Shown here: positions 1 through 9,444 of the stretch, in pieces | Position numbering within the stretch: position 1 is the stretch's first letter | How the letters are laid out: each line of letters begins with the position of its first letter | Source: an uncultured Saprospiraceae bacterium | Lineage (GTDB): Bacteria > Bacteroidota > Bacteroidia > Chitinophagales > Saprospiraceae | DNA: 61,549 nt | NCBI GenBank assembly: GCA_937934275.1 | Contig: CALHAM010000048.1 | Location: 1 to 61,549 of the forward strand | Direction of reading: 5' to 3' | Notes under the pieces: generated by a model | Told to the model about the DNA's origin: nothing | What the model saw: only the letters and a program-made list of their open reading frames with translations | Database searches by the model: none | Translations under genes and position numbers: made by a program

Positions 1-159
1 AATGGCCTTGACGGCGCCAGAGAAAACGAACCACACACCGCAGAAGTATTGAAGGAAGCTGATTAGCACACTATGTGTGCGTCGCAGGCGGTGGGTTATT
101 CCGGTGAGAACGGCGGCAACAAGCGCAAAAGCGAGGATGAGCGTGCTCAGGGATGTCAT
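1..159 (-). CDS. DoxX/BT_3928-like membrane protein, N-terminal part
   Basis: Only the first 53 codons are present; the gene runs off the left edge. The translation begins with a hydrophobic segment (residues 4-20) followed by a basic loop and a second segment with GVWFVFSGAVKAI. That motif resembles the opening of the DoxX/MauE-like BT_3928 family of Bacteroidota, where it is usually followed by DPLG. The protein would sit in the inner membrane; its function is not settled. It lies 67 bp downstream of the DUF1599 gene on the same strand. From family knowledge, DUF1599, a DoxX-like gene and tpiA are often neighbours in Bacteroidota, so an operon is likely. Identification rests on a short stretch. 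Confidence 0.6.
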   Translation of the reverse strand, partial: MTSLSTLILAFALVAAVLTGITHRLRRTHSVLISFLQYFCGVWFVFSGAVKAI

Positions 160-226
160 GTTACTATAAGATGGTTTTGCATAAAAAAACGCCGCAAAGG
201 AAGGCAATTTTCGCTATTAGATGTCT

Positions 227-793
227 TCAGCACCTTGGTAAAGGTGCCGTAGGGGTGCGGGTTTCTTCTAAGCGGATGAGGGCAAAGGCGGCGTAGTTGA
301 GGATGTCGCGGTAGTTGGCCTCCAGTCCTTCGGAAGCGAGCGTTTGGCCGGCATTGTCTTCGATTTGTTTGATGCGCAGGATCTTTTGCAGGATTAGGTC
401 GGTCATGCTGCTGAGGCGCATAAGCCTCCAGGCTTCGGCATAGTCGTGGTTTTTGGCGCGCAATAAGCGCAGATTTTTCTCGATGTGGTGGTCGTATCGC
501 TGAGCCGCCTCTTGTTCGCCCATCTCTAAGGGAGCATCGGGAGGGAGTTCCAATTGAATGAGCGCCAGCACGCAGTAGTTTAGGATGCCCATATATTCGC
601 TTTCTATGCTGTCGCTCACTTGTTGGTGTCCTTTTTCCTCAATGTTGCGGATGCGCAGGGCTTTGATGTAAATTTGGTCGGTGATGCTCGGTGGCCGCAA
701 GATGCGCCAAGCCGTGCCGTAGTCCTGCATTTTTTGCAGGAATACGATGCGGCATCGCTCGACTACGGCGCGAAATTGTTGTTCAGTATCCAT
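227..793 (-). CDS. DUF1599 (Nmad1-like) protein with two tandem domain copies
   Basis: A 188-residue protein made of two copies of the same helical unit. Both copies carry a DY(G/A)xAWR motif (KMQDYGTAWRILR and KNHDYAEAWRLMR), then a TD-I-x-KxLRI-x-IE segment and finish with ILNY followed by a hydrophobic helix. This is the DUF1599 / nucleotide modification associated domain 1 family, whose biochemical role is unknown; association with modified-nucleotide metabolism comes from phage homologues. The frame is open to an ATG at 922, but I chose the ATG at 793 because a TAnnTTTG promoter box lies at 834-841, downstream of the longer start, and the extra 43 residues are low in complexity. It probably shares a transcript with the DoxX-like gene. 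Confidence 0.85.
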   Translation of the reverse strand: MDTEQQFRAVVERCRIVFLQKMQDYGTAWRILRPPSITDQIYIKALRIRNIEEKGHQQVSDSIESEYMGILNYCVLALIQLELPPDAPLEMGEQEAAQRYDHHIEKNLRLLRAKNHDYAEAWRLMRLSSMTDLILQKILRIKQIEDNAGQTLASEGLEANYRDILNYAAFALIRLEETRTPTAPLPRC

Positions 794-833
794 CTTGGGT
801 ACGGCAATAACGGTGTTAGCGTTGACGCTCGAG

Positions 834-841
834 CAAAGATA
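834..841 (-). promoter_or_regulatory. Bacteroidota -7 box TATCTTTG for the DUF1599 gene
   Basis: TATCTTTG on the minus strand matches the Bacteroidota TAnnTTTG -7 element and sits about 40 nt before the ATG at 793. No clear -33 TTG was seen. Confidence 0.6.
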
Positions 842-979
842 CAGAGGAAGCCTTGAATCGGCGGCGAGGGGCGGTAGGGTGGGGCGCGTGTTGGCAGCCG
901 ACTTTTGCGGCGAGTGCCTCATAAAGCAATGCTTTGTGGGGCTTCTGCCGTTGGAGTATTCGGTTCGGATGGTATACCT

Positions 980-2209
980 TTACTCTACACGCGCCTGAAA
1001 AGTGCCATCGGCCATTTGAGTTTCTATGACATCGCCGGGTTGCGCATCTTGTGTGGAGGTCAGCACACGGCCGTTTTTGCGCGTAAGGCTAAAGCCGCGC
1101 CGTAGGGCGGCATCGGGGTGCAGGGCGTTGTAGAGCGTTTCGGCTCGGCTGAGGGCATTGTGGGCGCGGCGCAGGGTTTGATGGGCGAGTGTGGGCACAC
1201 TTTGCTCGAGGTAGGTGAGTTGTTGGAGGATGCTGCGCAGGTGTGTTTGAGCGCTCCATCGGGTGGCGGTTTCCCAATGCGTTAGCCGTAGATGTTGCTG
1301 GCGTAGATGCTGTTGGGCATATTTACGCAGTAATTCAGCTTGCTTAAGTAGAGCATTTTCAAAAAAGAGGTTGTGCTGGATGAGGAAGTCAGCCACAGCG
1401 GTGGGTGTTTTCAGGGCGGCGTAGGCCACGCGGTCAAGCACGGTCTCGTCGGTTTCGTGGCCGATGCCGGTAAGTAGCGGTATAGGCAATTGGGCAGCAG
1501 CTCGACAGACGTTTGGCGCATCGAAGCCGCTCAAGTCGAGCCGGGCGCCTCCTCCGCGCAGTACTACGGCGCAGTCGAACGCTCGACTTTGCTGGCTGAT
1601 TTGCTGAAGTGCTTGCAGGAATTCCGCCTCCAAATTTTCGCCTTGGACAGCGCTGGAAAACAGGTGCAGTTGAAAAGCAAAGCCAAACGGATTTTGCCGC
1701 AGATGCTCGTGAAAATCTTGCAGCCCGGCAGCGCCTTCAGAAGAAATAACGGCAATGCGCTGCAGGACGTGTGGCAGCGGTAGCGACCGATTGTGCTCCA
1801 GCAAGCCTTCTGCTTGCAATTGTTTGAGCGTTTGGCGGCGCTGTAGTTCAAGCCGTCCAATGGTGTAGGCGGGGTCGGCATCAAGCACCGTGAGTTTGAG
1901 GCCATAGCGCTCGTGAAAGTCTGCACGCACTTGCAAACGCACCTCCTGGCCTTCGCGCAGGGCCTCATTGAGGGCTTGGCCCAATTGAAGGCGCAACTGG
2001 CGGTATTGGCGTTGCCAAAGAACGGCGGCTGCCTGCGCAGCAATGGTTCCTGCTTCGCCTTCTCCTTTCTGCACTAAATCTAAGAATACGTGCCCACGCG
2101 CTTCGCTAACCTGGGCTATTTCTGCCGTTATCCAGAGAGGCTCCGGAAAGTTGAGCGCTATGGCATACCGGATTTGGGTGTTTAGGTCGAGCAGGCTGTA
2201 AGTCGTCAT
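980..2209 (-). CDS. xseA: Exodeoxyribonuclease VII large subunit
   Basis: Catalytic subunit of exonuclease VII, which degrades single-stranded DNA to oligonucleotides from both ends in repair. The 409-residue product has the N-terminal OB-fold start (YSLLDLN, EPLWITAEIAQV), the conserved core with VVLRGGGARLDLSGFD and GIGHETDETVLDRVA, then KTPTAVADFL. A helical arm follows, and the C-terminal segment has RRGFSL and GDVIE. Length matches the family. The small subunit xseB, often directly downstream, is not found here. It lies 215 bp downstream of the metallophosphoesterase gene on the same strand; the DUF1599 gene that follows has its own promoter box. Confidence 0.97.
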   Translation of the reverse strand: MTTYSLLDLNTQIRYAIALNFPEPLWITAEIAQVSEARGHVFLDLVQKGEGEAGTIAAQAAAVLWQRQYRQLRLQLGQALNEALREGQEVRLQVRADFHERYGLKLTVLDADPAYTIGRLELQRRQTLKQLQAEGLLEHNRSLPLPHVLQRIAVISSEGAAGLQDFHEHLRQNPFGFAFQLHLFSSAVQGENLEAEFLQALQQISQQSRAFDCAVVLRGGGARLDLSGFDAPNVCRAAAQLPIPLLTGIGHETDETVLDRVAYAALKTPTAVADFLIQHNLFFENALLKQAELLRKYAQQHLRQQHLRLTHWETATRWSAQTHLRSILQQLTYLEQSVPTLAHQTLRRAHNALSRAETLYNALHPDAALRRGFSLTRKNGRVLTSTQDAQPGDVIETQMADGTFQARVE

Positions 2210-2424
2210 GGCGAGTAAAGCAGTCAGAGCGAAGGGCGTACGGCAACAATGCGGAGAATGGTCAGGCTTTAGTCTTTGGCTAATGGCTCTCCTTGATGCG
2301 TAGGCGATATTTGCCGCGAGGCTCCAGAAAAAACAGCGTGGACAAAAATGGCAGCAGATGCGGCGTAGCCGTCGGTAGAGGAGTGCACGGCGCTTGCCCT
2401 TCCTTTCTTCGACTTTCCCTCAAC

Positions 2425-3573
2425 TTATCGCCCTCCGCGTGCGTGTTGGAGCACCGGTTTAGGCAGCAGCGGTTTGCGTTGGCCGTTGGCGTACAGGATG
2501 TAGGGTTCATCGTTCTCGATGATGAGGGTGTGTAGGTTGCCCGAGCGCAGGTGCTCTTCGTGCAACACATCTACGCACAAGAGCCGACCTCCATAGAAAG
2601 CCGACACCTCAGGCATGAGCGTATGGCCCACCACCATGCGCTCGGCGCCCGCAAAGGCAAGGACATTTTCCAGCTCTACAGGCGATATTTTACCGCGAGC
2701 CGCCGCCCGATACCACAATAGGCCATTTTCGCGATGAAAGACATGAAGCGCTGTGGGGTCAGTGATGTGTTCAAAAGGTACGCCTAAGTAGCGGTGAGCA
2801 GCGTTGTTGAGCGCCTCAAACGATACGCCCGAGGCAGCTACAGCAGGGCTAATGCCGCCGTGACAGAATACGTACTTGCCAATGCGCAAGATGACGTTTT
2901 TTGTGCGCAGCCAGCGGCCCAATTCGCTGTGCTCGTCGTACCAGCGGGCATAACTCTCACCGTACAGGCGCGCATTCTCGGTGTATTTGTTGCGCACGTA
3001 GCGGTGGTCGTTGCATAGATTCATCGCTTCGTGATTGCCCAGTAGATAGTGCACACCACCGCCGGCGCGCTCAGCTTCCTCTTCTAACTTATAAATGAGC
3101 CAGAGCACTTCCGTAACACTTAGCCCACGGTCAAAAAAATCACCTAAAAAGACTACGTGCCCTTGGCCAAACGTCCATCGGAACTGGACATCGATAGCCC
3201 CAGCGGCCAGCAACAAGCTTTTAAGGGCCTCAAAGTTGCCCTCGATGTCAGAGATGACTAAAATGCGCTCAGCCTCAGGGTAGTAGCATGAGGTCAATTG
3301 TAGCCTTTTTTTTAGCCGGAATTGGAAGGCATCACCAGTTTGAGGTACGGTACAGGTAAGCACGACTTCATCGCCGAGAGCATAGCGGCGCTCGCGAACG
3401 CGAGGGGTCGGCGCGCCGTCATGGCGTTCGACGCTCTTGACCACTATATCGGCTGCGCGATAAAATACATGCGGCCCATCGAAGTCTGCTGTTGAGTTGT
3501 CGCTCATGAGCGGCTGTGCAAACGAGGGCAGCCATCCGCTCATCCATAGAAGTATTCCTATCGTTTGACGCAT
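2425..3573 (-). CDS. Exported PPP-type metallophosphoesterase
   Basis: A calcineurin-like phosphoesterase, 382 residues, with a signal peptide (residues 1-19, cleavage SFA|Q) so probably periplasmic. Metal-site motifs are visible in order: SDIEGNF (about 108-114), GDFFDRG (144-150), LLGNHE (177-182), FCHGGIS (about 238-244) and VVGHT (about 313-317). The first motif has D-x-E where most phosphoprotein phosphatases have D-x-H, so one metal ligand may differ. About 80 residues precede the catalytic domain and may form a small beta domain. Substrate unknown. A TACCTTTG box 37 nt upstream supports the start. Confidence 0.85.
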   Translation of the reverse strand: MRQTIGILLWMSGWLPSFAQPLMSDNSTADFDGPHVFYRAADIVVKSVERHDGAPTPRVRERRYALGDEVVLTCTVPQTGDAFQFRLKKRLQLTSCYYPEAERILVISDIEGNFEALKSLLLAAGAIDVQFRWTFGQGHVVFLGDFFDRGLSVTEVLWLIYKLEEEAERAGGGVHYLLGNHEAMNLCNDHRYVRNKYTENARLYGESYARWYDEHSELGRWLRTKNVILRIGKYVFCHGGISPAVAASGVSFEALNNAAHRYLGVPFEHITDPTALHVFHRENGLLWYRAAARGKISPVELENVLAFAGAERMVVGHTLMPEVSAFYGGRLLCVDVLHEEHLRSGNLHTLIIENDEPYILYANGQRKPLLPKPVLQHARGGR

Positions 3574-3610
3574 GAAGAAGAGCAGCAGTTAGTAAAAGGC
3601 ATGTGAAAAA

Positions 3611-3618
3611 CAAAGGTA
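3611..3618 (-). promoter_or_regulatory. -7 box TACCTTTG for the metallophosphoesterase
   Basis: Minus-strand TACCTTTG, 37 nt upstream of the ATG at 3573, matching TAnnTTTG. Confidence 0.6.
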
Positions 3619-3684
3619 ATGGCTTTGCTGGGTAGGCTGGCGGTTAAAAATGAAGAAGACGCACTGGCATCCTGTTAAGTCCTC

Positions 3685-3692
3685 TACTTTTG
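3685..3692 (+). promoter_or_regulatory. Candidate -7 box TACTTTTG upstream of the aldehyde dehydrogenase
   Basis: Exact TAnnTTTG match followed by C, a common context for this box. It lies 206 nt before the ATG, farther than the other boxes in the window, and no -33 element is evident, so it is tentative. Confidence 0.4.
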
Positions 3693-3898
3693 CCGCTTTA
3701 AACATCGGACTGGCCACTCATAACGTCGGGCGGCTTCTGGTGTTTTAATTCTTCAACTAAGAAAGTGGCAAAAGGGTGCTTAATGACCTAAAGATTAGGG
3801 GCTTTGAGCCTGAGTTTGTCGAGGCAAAGCAGCTGAATTTTGGGCGTGTTTGAGGGGCGGGCGCCCTCTTCGTGAGGAAAGCGAAAAAATGAAATACT

Positions 3899-5428
3899 AT
3901 GGAAAAAGACTTTCTCCGAAAGCTTGGCCTGAAGGCCAAAAATGCGGGTACTTGGACTGGGCTGAACGACCTAAAAGGCAGCGCTCGCAGCCTGCAGAGC
4001 CACTCTCCTGTGGATGGCGCGCTCATTGGTTCGGTGACCGTTACTACGCCGGAACAGTACGAGCAGGTCATCGCTGCGGCGCAGGAGGCTTTTCGGCATT
4101 GGCGCGAGGTGCCGGCTCCGAAGCGCGGCGAGGTAGTGCGCCAATTTGGCGATATTCTGCGCCAGTATAAAGACGCTCTGGGTCGCTTGGTTTCTTACGA
4201 AATGGGTAAGAGTTTGCAGGAAGGTTGGGGTGAAGTCCAGGAAATGATTGACATCTGCGATTTTGCCGTCGGGCTGTCGCGTCAGTTGTACGGCCTAACG
4301 ATGCACAGCGAGCGCCCGCGCCACCGCATGTATGAGCAGTGGCATCCCCTGGGGCCGGTGGGCATCATTACGGCGTTCAATTTTCCAGTGGCGGTTTGGT
4401 CGTGGAATGCTTGCATCGCCTGGGTTTGCGGCGATGTGTGTATTTGGAAGCCCTCAGAAAAGACGCCCTTATGTGCTATTGCCTGTCAGCACCTGTTCCA
4501 AAAGGTGCTTAAGGCCAACCACCTGCCCGAAGGCATCTCTTGCATCATCAATGGCGATTACCGCGTGGGCGAGTTTCTGACCAAGGACTACCGCGTGCCG
4601 CTCATTAGCGCTACAGGCAGCACACGTATGGGGCGTGTGGTGGGCCGCACCGTAGCCGACCGCTTAGGGCGCAGCTTGTTGGAACTGGGTGGTAACAATG
4701 CCATCATCGTTACGCCCTCTGCCGACCTGAAGGTGGTGCTCATCGGCACTGTCTTCGGGGCAGTGGGCACGGCCGGCCAGCGTTGCACCACAACGCGTCG
4801 CCTCATTGTGCACGAGAGCATCTACGACATTGTTAAGGAGCGCTTAGCGAAGGCCTACGCCCAATTGCGCATCGGTAATCCGCTCGACCCGAGCAACCAC
4901 GTCGGCCCACTCATTGACCGGCAGGCCGTGGAGAATTACCTAAAAGCCTTAGAGGAAATTCGCCGAGCAGGTGGCCGGATGGTTGTCGAAGGCGGCGTGC
5001 TTTCTGGCCCAGGTTACGAAAGCGGCTGCTACGTAAGGCCCTGCATCGCCGAAGTGGAAAACCACTGGGATATCGTACAGCAAGAGACTTTTGCTCCTAT
5101 TCTGTACCTCATTAAGTATCGCACCTTAGAGGAGGCTATTGGCCTACAAAACGGCGTCCCGCAAGGGCTATCGTCAGCCATTATGACCAACGACCTGCGC
5201 GAGGCAGAGACTTTCCTGTCCGCTGCCGGTTCCGATTGTGGCATTGCCAATGTCAACATCGGCACCTCCGGTGCCGAAATCGGCGGCGCCTTTGGCGGTG
5301 AAAAGGAAACTGGCGGCGGGCGAGAGTCTGGCTCCGACGCCTGGAAAGCCTATATGCGTCGCCAAACGAACACCATCAATTATTCCGATGCAGTGCCGCT
5401 GGCCCAGGGAATTAAGTTTGACCTCTAA
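3899..5428 (+). CDS. ALDH7-family aldehyde dehydrogenase (aminoadipate-semialdehyde type)
   Basis: NAD(P)-dependent aldehyde dehydrogenase of 509 residues, closest in motifs to ALDH7 (antiquitin/AmaB), which oxidises alpha-aminoadipate semialdehyde in lysine breakdown. Visible residues are Asn161 in TAFNFPVAVW, Lys184 in WKPSEKTP, the general base Glu262 in LLELGGNN and the catalytic Cys296 in GTAGQRCTTTRRL. GQRCTT and the C-terminal GGAFGGEKETGGGRESGSD stretch are typical of ALDH7. No lysine-degradation partner lies beside it, so the substrate assignment rests on family membership alone. It is probably transcribed alone. Confidence 0.9.
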   Translation: MEKDFLRKLGLKAKNAGTWTGLNDLKGSARSLQSHSPVDGALIGSVTVTTPEQYEQVIAAAQEAFRHWREVPAPKRGEVVRQFGDILRQYKDALGRLVSYEMGKSLQEGWGEVQEMIDICDFAVGLSRQLYGLTMHSERPRHRMYEQWHPLGPVGIITAFNFPVAVWSWNACIAWVCGDVCIWKPSEKTPLCAIACQHLFQKVLKANHLPEGISCIINGDYRVGEFLTKDYRVPLISATGSTRMGRVVGRTVADRLGRSLLELGGNNAIIVTPSADLKVVLIGTVFGAVGTAGQRCTTTRRLIVHESIYDIVKERLAKAYAQLRIGNPLDPSNHVGPLIDRQAVENYLKALEEIRRAGGRMVVEGGVLSGPGYESGCYVRPCIAEVENHWDIVQQETFAPILYLIKYRTLEEAIGLQNGVPQGLSSAIMTNDLREAETFLSAAGSDCGIANVNIGTSGAEIGGAFGGEKETGGGRESGSDAWKAYMRRQTNTINYSDAVPLAQGIKFDL

Positions 5429-5589
5429 GGCTGGCGAGCGCTAGCGATACCGCTTACAACATTGGCCACAGCGGCTTTTCCGCTTAGCTATGACGGGAGT
5501 TGATGTTTTGCTCGAGAAAAAAGCGGCCGTTTTTGTCTAATTATGGCATTTCAAAAAGATTTTTTCCAGCAATACTCATCTAGCGCGTA

Positions 5590-5597
5590 TAGCTTTG
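5590..5597 (+). promoter_or_regulatory. -7 box TAGCTTTG for the T9SS protein
   Basis: TAGCTTTG about 50 nt before the ATG at 5647, matching TAnnTTTG and followed by C. No clear -33 TTG. Confidence 0.5.
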
Positions 5598-5646
5598 CCG
5601 GCCGCGTCTCAGATCGATTATCTTAAACTTAATTTTTTACGACATC

Positions 5647-7494
5647 ATGAAACAATGCTCGACCCTTTGCCTCTTACTCGCGCTACTGATGAGTATTGAG
5701 GTGCTCCCGGCACAAACGCCCTTTTGGACGCAAGACTTCGCCGGCGGCTTCCCAGCCGGCTGGACCACTACCGATGCTTCTAACCAGAACGTACTTTGGA
5801 CGTGGTGTGATAACCCTGGAAAAGGGCAGATGGGGGGCTGTCCGCCCATTTTCAACGACCCCCTCAACCAACAAGAGCCTTTTAAGGCCTCTACGGCTAC
5901 CAATGGCTTTATGACCTTAGACTCAGATAAGCCAGGTGGTTTGCCCGCCAACCACATCTCACGCCTCACTTCGGCCCCCATCAACTGTTCGGGCCGCTCT
6001 CAAGTGTTTGTAACTTTTGAAACGCACATTGGCGTGTACGAGGTGTCTGCAGAAACGGGAGCCATCTTGCGCGTCAGCACAAACGGCTCAACGTGGACGA
6101 GCTTCACTATTTTTCCAGGCCTAACCACTCAGGTGCGCTGGTCGGATAACCCCACCATCCCTGTAATTGACATTTCCTCGGTGGCGGCTAATCAGCCTAA
6201 TGTTATTCTTCAGTGGCAGTGGACGGGCAATTGGGAGTACTTTTGGAACTTAGACGACGTCAAACTATACGATCAGAACCCGACGCCCGCCCATAATTTG
6301 GCTATCGGCAACTTCTTCTATCCGGCTTCCAGCTTTGCTCAACCGGTCTCGCAAATCATTACCGATACCTTTAGCTTTGGAGCCAACCTGTCGAACCTGG
6401 GCCGACTGACGCAAACAAACATCGTTCTGCGCGCTTCCGTACTGACGGAGACAGACGAGGAAATCTGGGCCGATAGCATAACTATCCCTTCCCTCAACAA
6501 TACCGTCAGAGATTCTTTCTTCGAACTGCCCAACCGCTTTGTGCCCGATCAGCTGCCTGTCGGCATTTACAAAATCCGTTACAACGTGCGGGCCGACTCC
6601 ACCGACTTAGTGCCCGGCAACAATACTAAAGGAAGTCCTTTCCTGGTGACCAATGCGATCTTTTCCAAAGAAGTACTCCCTGAACAGGCATATCGCCCGG
6701 GCAATCTTCCGCAGGAGTGGTATGTGGCCAACCTCTACACGATGAGTCCACTCAGTCAGGACAAATATAAGGCGGTATTGGCCCAATTTACCTTCGCCAC
6801 CAACCAGGACCAGCTGCCCATTAAGGATGTAGAGGCTTCTATTTACTTGCTGCGCGTCAAAGATAACGTCAACTTCAATGCCCCTGGCGGTTTCGACGAC
6901 GCTTCTTTTCTTTCTCCTGACTTGGATTGGGTAGGGGTAGCAGCCTACTCTGCTCCAGATACTATGGTGGGAGGGCTAATGCAAGAAGTGGAGTTGCTCG
7001 ACCTCAACACCAGCCTGGTTGGCGTTGACCTCGACAAGGGAGCGCGCTACCTTTTGGCCGTAGGTTATGCCGCTCCGAGCAATGCAACCTTCCACGCCTT
7101 TAACGACGACGTGAGCTATTTCTTCCCCTCTACTTTTATCTTTACGGACAGATGGTACACCGGTGGCTTTGGCCCTGACGTCAATGCGGTCATTCGCATG
7201 GTCATTGCTTTGGTAAGTACTACCGATGAAAAACCACTGGCCGACAACACCCTGCGCATTATGCCCAACCCGGTCGTCAATGTGCTTAACCTGGTTGTTG
7301 AGTTGGAGCAGCCCACCGATGCTACCATCACCATCGCCGACATGAGTGGGCGCGTCATCTGGATGCAAGACTATCCGGCCATGACCTCTCAGCGCCTTTC
7401 CTATCCGCTGCCCAACCTGTCGGCCGGTGCTTATTTGGCGCGTATCGCTACGCCTAACGGTACGTTAACAAAGAAATTCGTCGTTCAAAAGTAA
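5647..7494 (+). CDS. T9SS-exported surface protein of unknown function
   Basis: A 615-residue secreted protein. It has a signal peptide with likely cleavage LPA|QTPFW near residue 22. An N-terminal beta-rich region (about 25-215) reads like a concanavalin-like or MAM-like adhesion fold, with WTTTDASNQNVLW early and WNLDDVKLYD at its end. The middle has no family I recognise. The last 80 residues form a type A T9SS sorting domain: MPNPVVNVLNL, ADMSGRVIW, LSAGAYLARI and a final KKFVVQK. It is therefore expected to cross the outer membrane through the T9SS pore and be attached or released at the surface. It stands alone, with a strong terminator behind it. Confidence 0.8.
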   Translation: MKQCSTLCLLLALLMSIEVLPAQTPFWTQDFAGGFPAGWTTTDASNQNVLWTWCDNPGKGQMGGCPPIFNDPLNQQEPFKASTATNGFMTLDSDKPGGLPANHISRLTSAPINCSGRSQVFVTFETHIGVYEVSAETGAILRVSTNGSTWTSFTIFPGLTTQVRWSDNPTIPVIDISSVAANQPNVILQWQWTGNWEYFWNLDDVKLYDQNPTPAHNLAIGNFFYPASSFAQPVSQIITDTFSFGANLSNLGRLTQTNIVLRASVLTETDEEIWADSITIPSLNNTVRDSFFELPNRFVPDQLPVGIYKIRYNVRADSTDLVPGNNTKGSPFLVTNAIFSKEVLPEQAYRPGNLPQEWYVANLYTMSPLSQDKYKAVLAQFTFATNQDQLPIKDVEASIYLLRVKDNVNFNAPGGFDDASFLSPDLDWVGVAAYSAPDTMVGGLMQEVELLDLNTSLVGVDLDKGARYLLAVGYAAPSNATFHAFNDDVSYFFPSTFIFTDRWYTGGFGPDVNAVIRMVIALVSTTDEKPLADNTLRIMPNPVVNVLNLVVELEQPTDATITIADMSGRVIWMQDYPAMTSQRLSYPLPNLSAGAYLARIATPNGTLTKKFVVQK

Positions 7495-7528
7495 TCCTAC
7501 ATCCGCTATTTTAGGCTGATTTTAACCG

Positions 7529-7569
7529 AACAGAGGCGTCGTCTATCCGATGACGCCTCTGTTCTTTTT
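7529..7569 (+). terminator. Rho-independent terminator after the T9SS gene
   Basis: AACAGAGGCGTC (7529-7540) and GACGCCTCTGTT (7552-7563) form a perfect 12-bp stem with an 11-nt loop, followed by CTTTTT. It lies 35 bp after the stop codon. Confidence 0.9.
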
Positions 7570-7636
7570 AAGAAAAGACGGCCGTCGTACCTTGCCGGCG
7601 GCTTCTCAACAAGTAAGACAAACAGACTTCAAACCT

Positions 7637-9313
7637 ATGCTAACAGACATCGAAATCGCCCAACGGGCAAAGCCCAAGCGTATTATTGCTCTCTCCGCCG
7701 AAACGCTCGGTCTTCCTGAGGATGCTCTTGAACCCTACGGACATTTTAAGGCCAAAGTCTCTCTCGATTACCTCAATGCTTTACCGGAGCGTCCCAACAG
7801 CAAACTCATTTTAGTGACTGCCCTTAGCCCTACGCCGGCGGGCGAGGGTAAGACCACCACTACTGTCGGCTTAGGCGACGCTTTGAGCCGCTTAGGTAAA
7901 AAAACACTCATCTGCTTGCGCGAACCCAGCCTTGGCCCTGTGTTCGGCATGAAGGGCGGCGCAGCAGGTGGGGGCTATGCCCAGGTGGTTCCGATGGAAG
8001 ACATCAACCTGCATTTTACAGGTGATTTTAGCGCTATCGCTCTGGCCAACAACCTGTTGGCAGCGATGCTGGACAACCACATCCACCAGGGCAACGCTCT
8101 AAACATAGATGTTCGCCGCATCCAATGGAAGCGCGTGGTGGACATGAACGACCGCGCTCTCCGCAATATCGTCATCGGTCTGGGAGGCCACGCCAATGGT
8201 TTTCCGCGCCAAGACGGCTTCGATATCGTAGTGGCCTCTGAGGTCATGGCCATCTTTTGTTTGGCTACTTCACTTAGCGATCTGAAAGAACGCCTAGCCA
8301 ACATCATCGTCGGCTACACGACCGACCGCAAACCTGTGCGCGCTCGCGACCTGAACGCTCACGGCGCCATGGCGGTATTGCTTAAAGATGCGATAAAGCC
8401 CAATTTGGTCCAAACCCTGGAGCACACGCCGGCTTTCGTACACGGCGGACCTTTTGCTAACATCGCCCACGGCTGCAACTCCGTCATTGCCACGCGCAGT
8501 GCCCTCAAACTGGCCGACTACGTCGTTACCGAGGCCGGTTTTGGCGCTGACCTAGGAGCGGAAAAATTTCTGGACATCAAATGCCGAAAAGCCGGGTTGA
8601 CCCCCCATGCCGTAGTCGTCGTGGCCACCTTGCGCGCCCTCAAATACCATGGCGGTGCCGACTTGAAAGAACTCTCGCGCGAAAACTTAGAGGCTCTGGC
8701 CAAAGGCGTGGTCAACTTGGAACGCCACGTGCGCAACCTGCGCGAACACTTCGGCCTACCTTGCATAGTGGCTATTAATCACTTCACTTTCGACACAGAG
8801 GCCGAAATTCGCCTGCTTCAAGAACAAATGGCTCCACACGGTGTGCCTGTCGTCGTGTCTAAACACTGGGCCGAAGGCGGCAAAGGAGCCGAAAATCTCG
8901 CTCGTGCAGTGATCGAAACCGTAGATCGCGGTGAAGCCAACTTCCGACTGCTCTACCCGGACAACCTCTCGCTGTGGGAAAAGATGCGCACAATCGCTAC
9001 TAAAATTTACGGTGCCGCAGACATCACTGCAGACGAAACGGTCAAGCGCCAACTGCGCAAGTGGGAAGAAGAAGGCTTTGGCCACCTGCCGGTGTGCGTG
9101 GCTAAAACGCAGTACTCCTTCTCTACCGACCCCAAAAAGTTGGGTGCGCCCAATGGCCACGTGGTCAATATTCGCGAAGTGCGCTTAAGCGCTGGCGCTG
9201 GCTTTGTCGTCATGATTTGCGGCGACATCATGACCATGCCCGGATTGCCTAAAGTGCCATCGGCCGAAAAGATCGATGTGGACGAAAACGGCGTGGTCAG
9301 CGGGTTGTTTTGA
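7637..9313 (+). CDS. fhs: Formate--tetrahydrofolate ligase
   Basis: ATP-dependent formation of 10-formyltetrahydrofolate from formate and tetrahydrofolate in one-carbon metabolism. The 558-residue length is normal for the family. Motifs include the P-loop [16 protein letters not shown] (about 65-80), [20 protein letters not shown] and [12 protein letters not shown]. The frame is open to an ATG at 7550, but that start lies inside the upstream terminator hairpin. The ATG at 7637 gives the usual MLTDIEIAQ beginning. No folD or other folate gene adjoins it. Confidence 0.97.
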   Translation: MLTDIEIAQRAKPKRIIALSAETLGLPEDALEPYGHFKAKVSLDYLNALPERPNSKLILVTALSPTPAGEGKTTTTVGLGDALSRLGKKTLICLREPSLGPVFGMKGGAAGGGYAQVVPMEDINLHFTGDFSAIALANNLLAAMLDNHIHQGNALNIDVRRIQWKRVVDMNDRALRNIVIGLGGHANGFPRQDGFDIVVASEVMAIFCLATSLSDLKERLANIIVGYTTDRKPVRARDLNAHGAMAVLLKDAIKPNLVQTLEHTPAFVHGGPFANIAHGCNSVIATRSALKLADYVVTEAGFGADLGAEKFLDIKCRKAGLTPHAVVVVATLRALKYHGGADLKELSRENLEALAKGVVNLERHVRNLREHFGLPCIVAINHFTFDTEAEIRLLQEQMAPHGVPVVVSKHWAEGGKGAENLARAVIETVDRGEANFRLLYPDNLSLWEKMRTIATKIYGAADITADETVKRQLRKWEEEGFGHLPVCVAKTQYSFSTDPKKLGAPNGHVVNIREVRLSAGAGFVVMICGDIMTMPGLPKVPSAEKIDVDENGVVSGLF

Positions 9314-9390
9314 CTAAAAATGGCTGATGGTGGCGAGGCTCATCTATTTTCGATGATTTTGGCCTCTTGCTACCCACTCCCTTGGGCCAT

Positions 9391-9431
9391 CAAACAAAAG
9401 CGGCTGCTCCCTCAAAAGTGGAGCAGCCGCT
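9391..9431 (-). terminator. Terminator of the tRNA-Arg gene
   Basis: AGCGGCTGCTCC (9399-9410) and GGAGCAGCCGCT (9420-9431) form a perfect 12-bp stem around a 9-nt loop. Read on the minus strand it is followed by TTTTGTTTG, so it fits the end of the tRNA transcript and may also block fhs read-through. Confidence 0.8.
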
Positions 9432-9444
9432 CAAGGGTTTGGAG

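Larger units (their letters stand above)
3574..3898. other. Divergent intergenic region before the aldehyde dehydrogenase
   Basis: 325 bp between two divergent genes. It holds the minus-strand box at 3611-3618 and a plus-strand TACTTTTG at 3685-3692, which could start a transcript with a leader of about 200 nt for the aldehyde dehydrogenase. I see no RNA gene or convincing reading frame. Confidence 0.5.

Noticed and set aside
2280-2570. Minus-strand frame of 96 codons after the metallophosphoesterase
   Set aside because: It overlaps the end of the phosphoesterase gene in another frame and has no start or domain support; the short hydrophobic tail is not enough.
7550-7636. Upstream start for fhs at 7550
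   Set aside because: The start codon lies inside the terminator hairpin of the preceding gene and the extra residues do not match the family.
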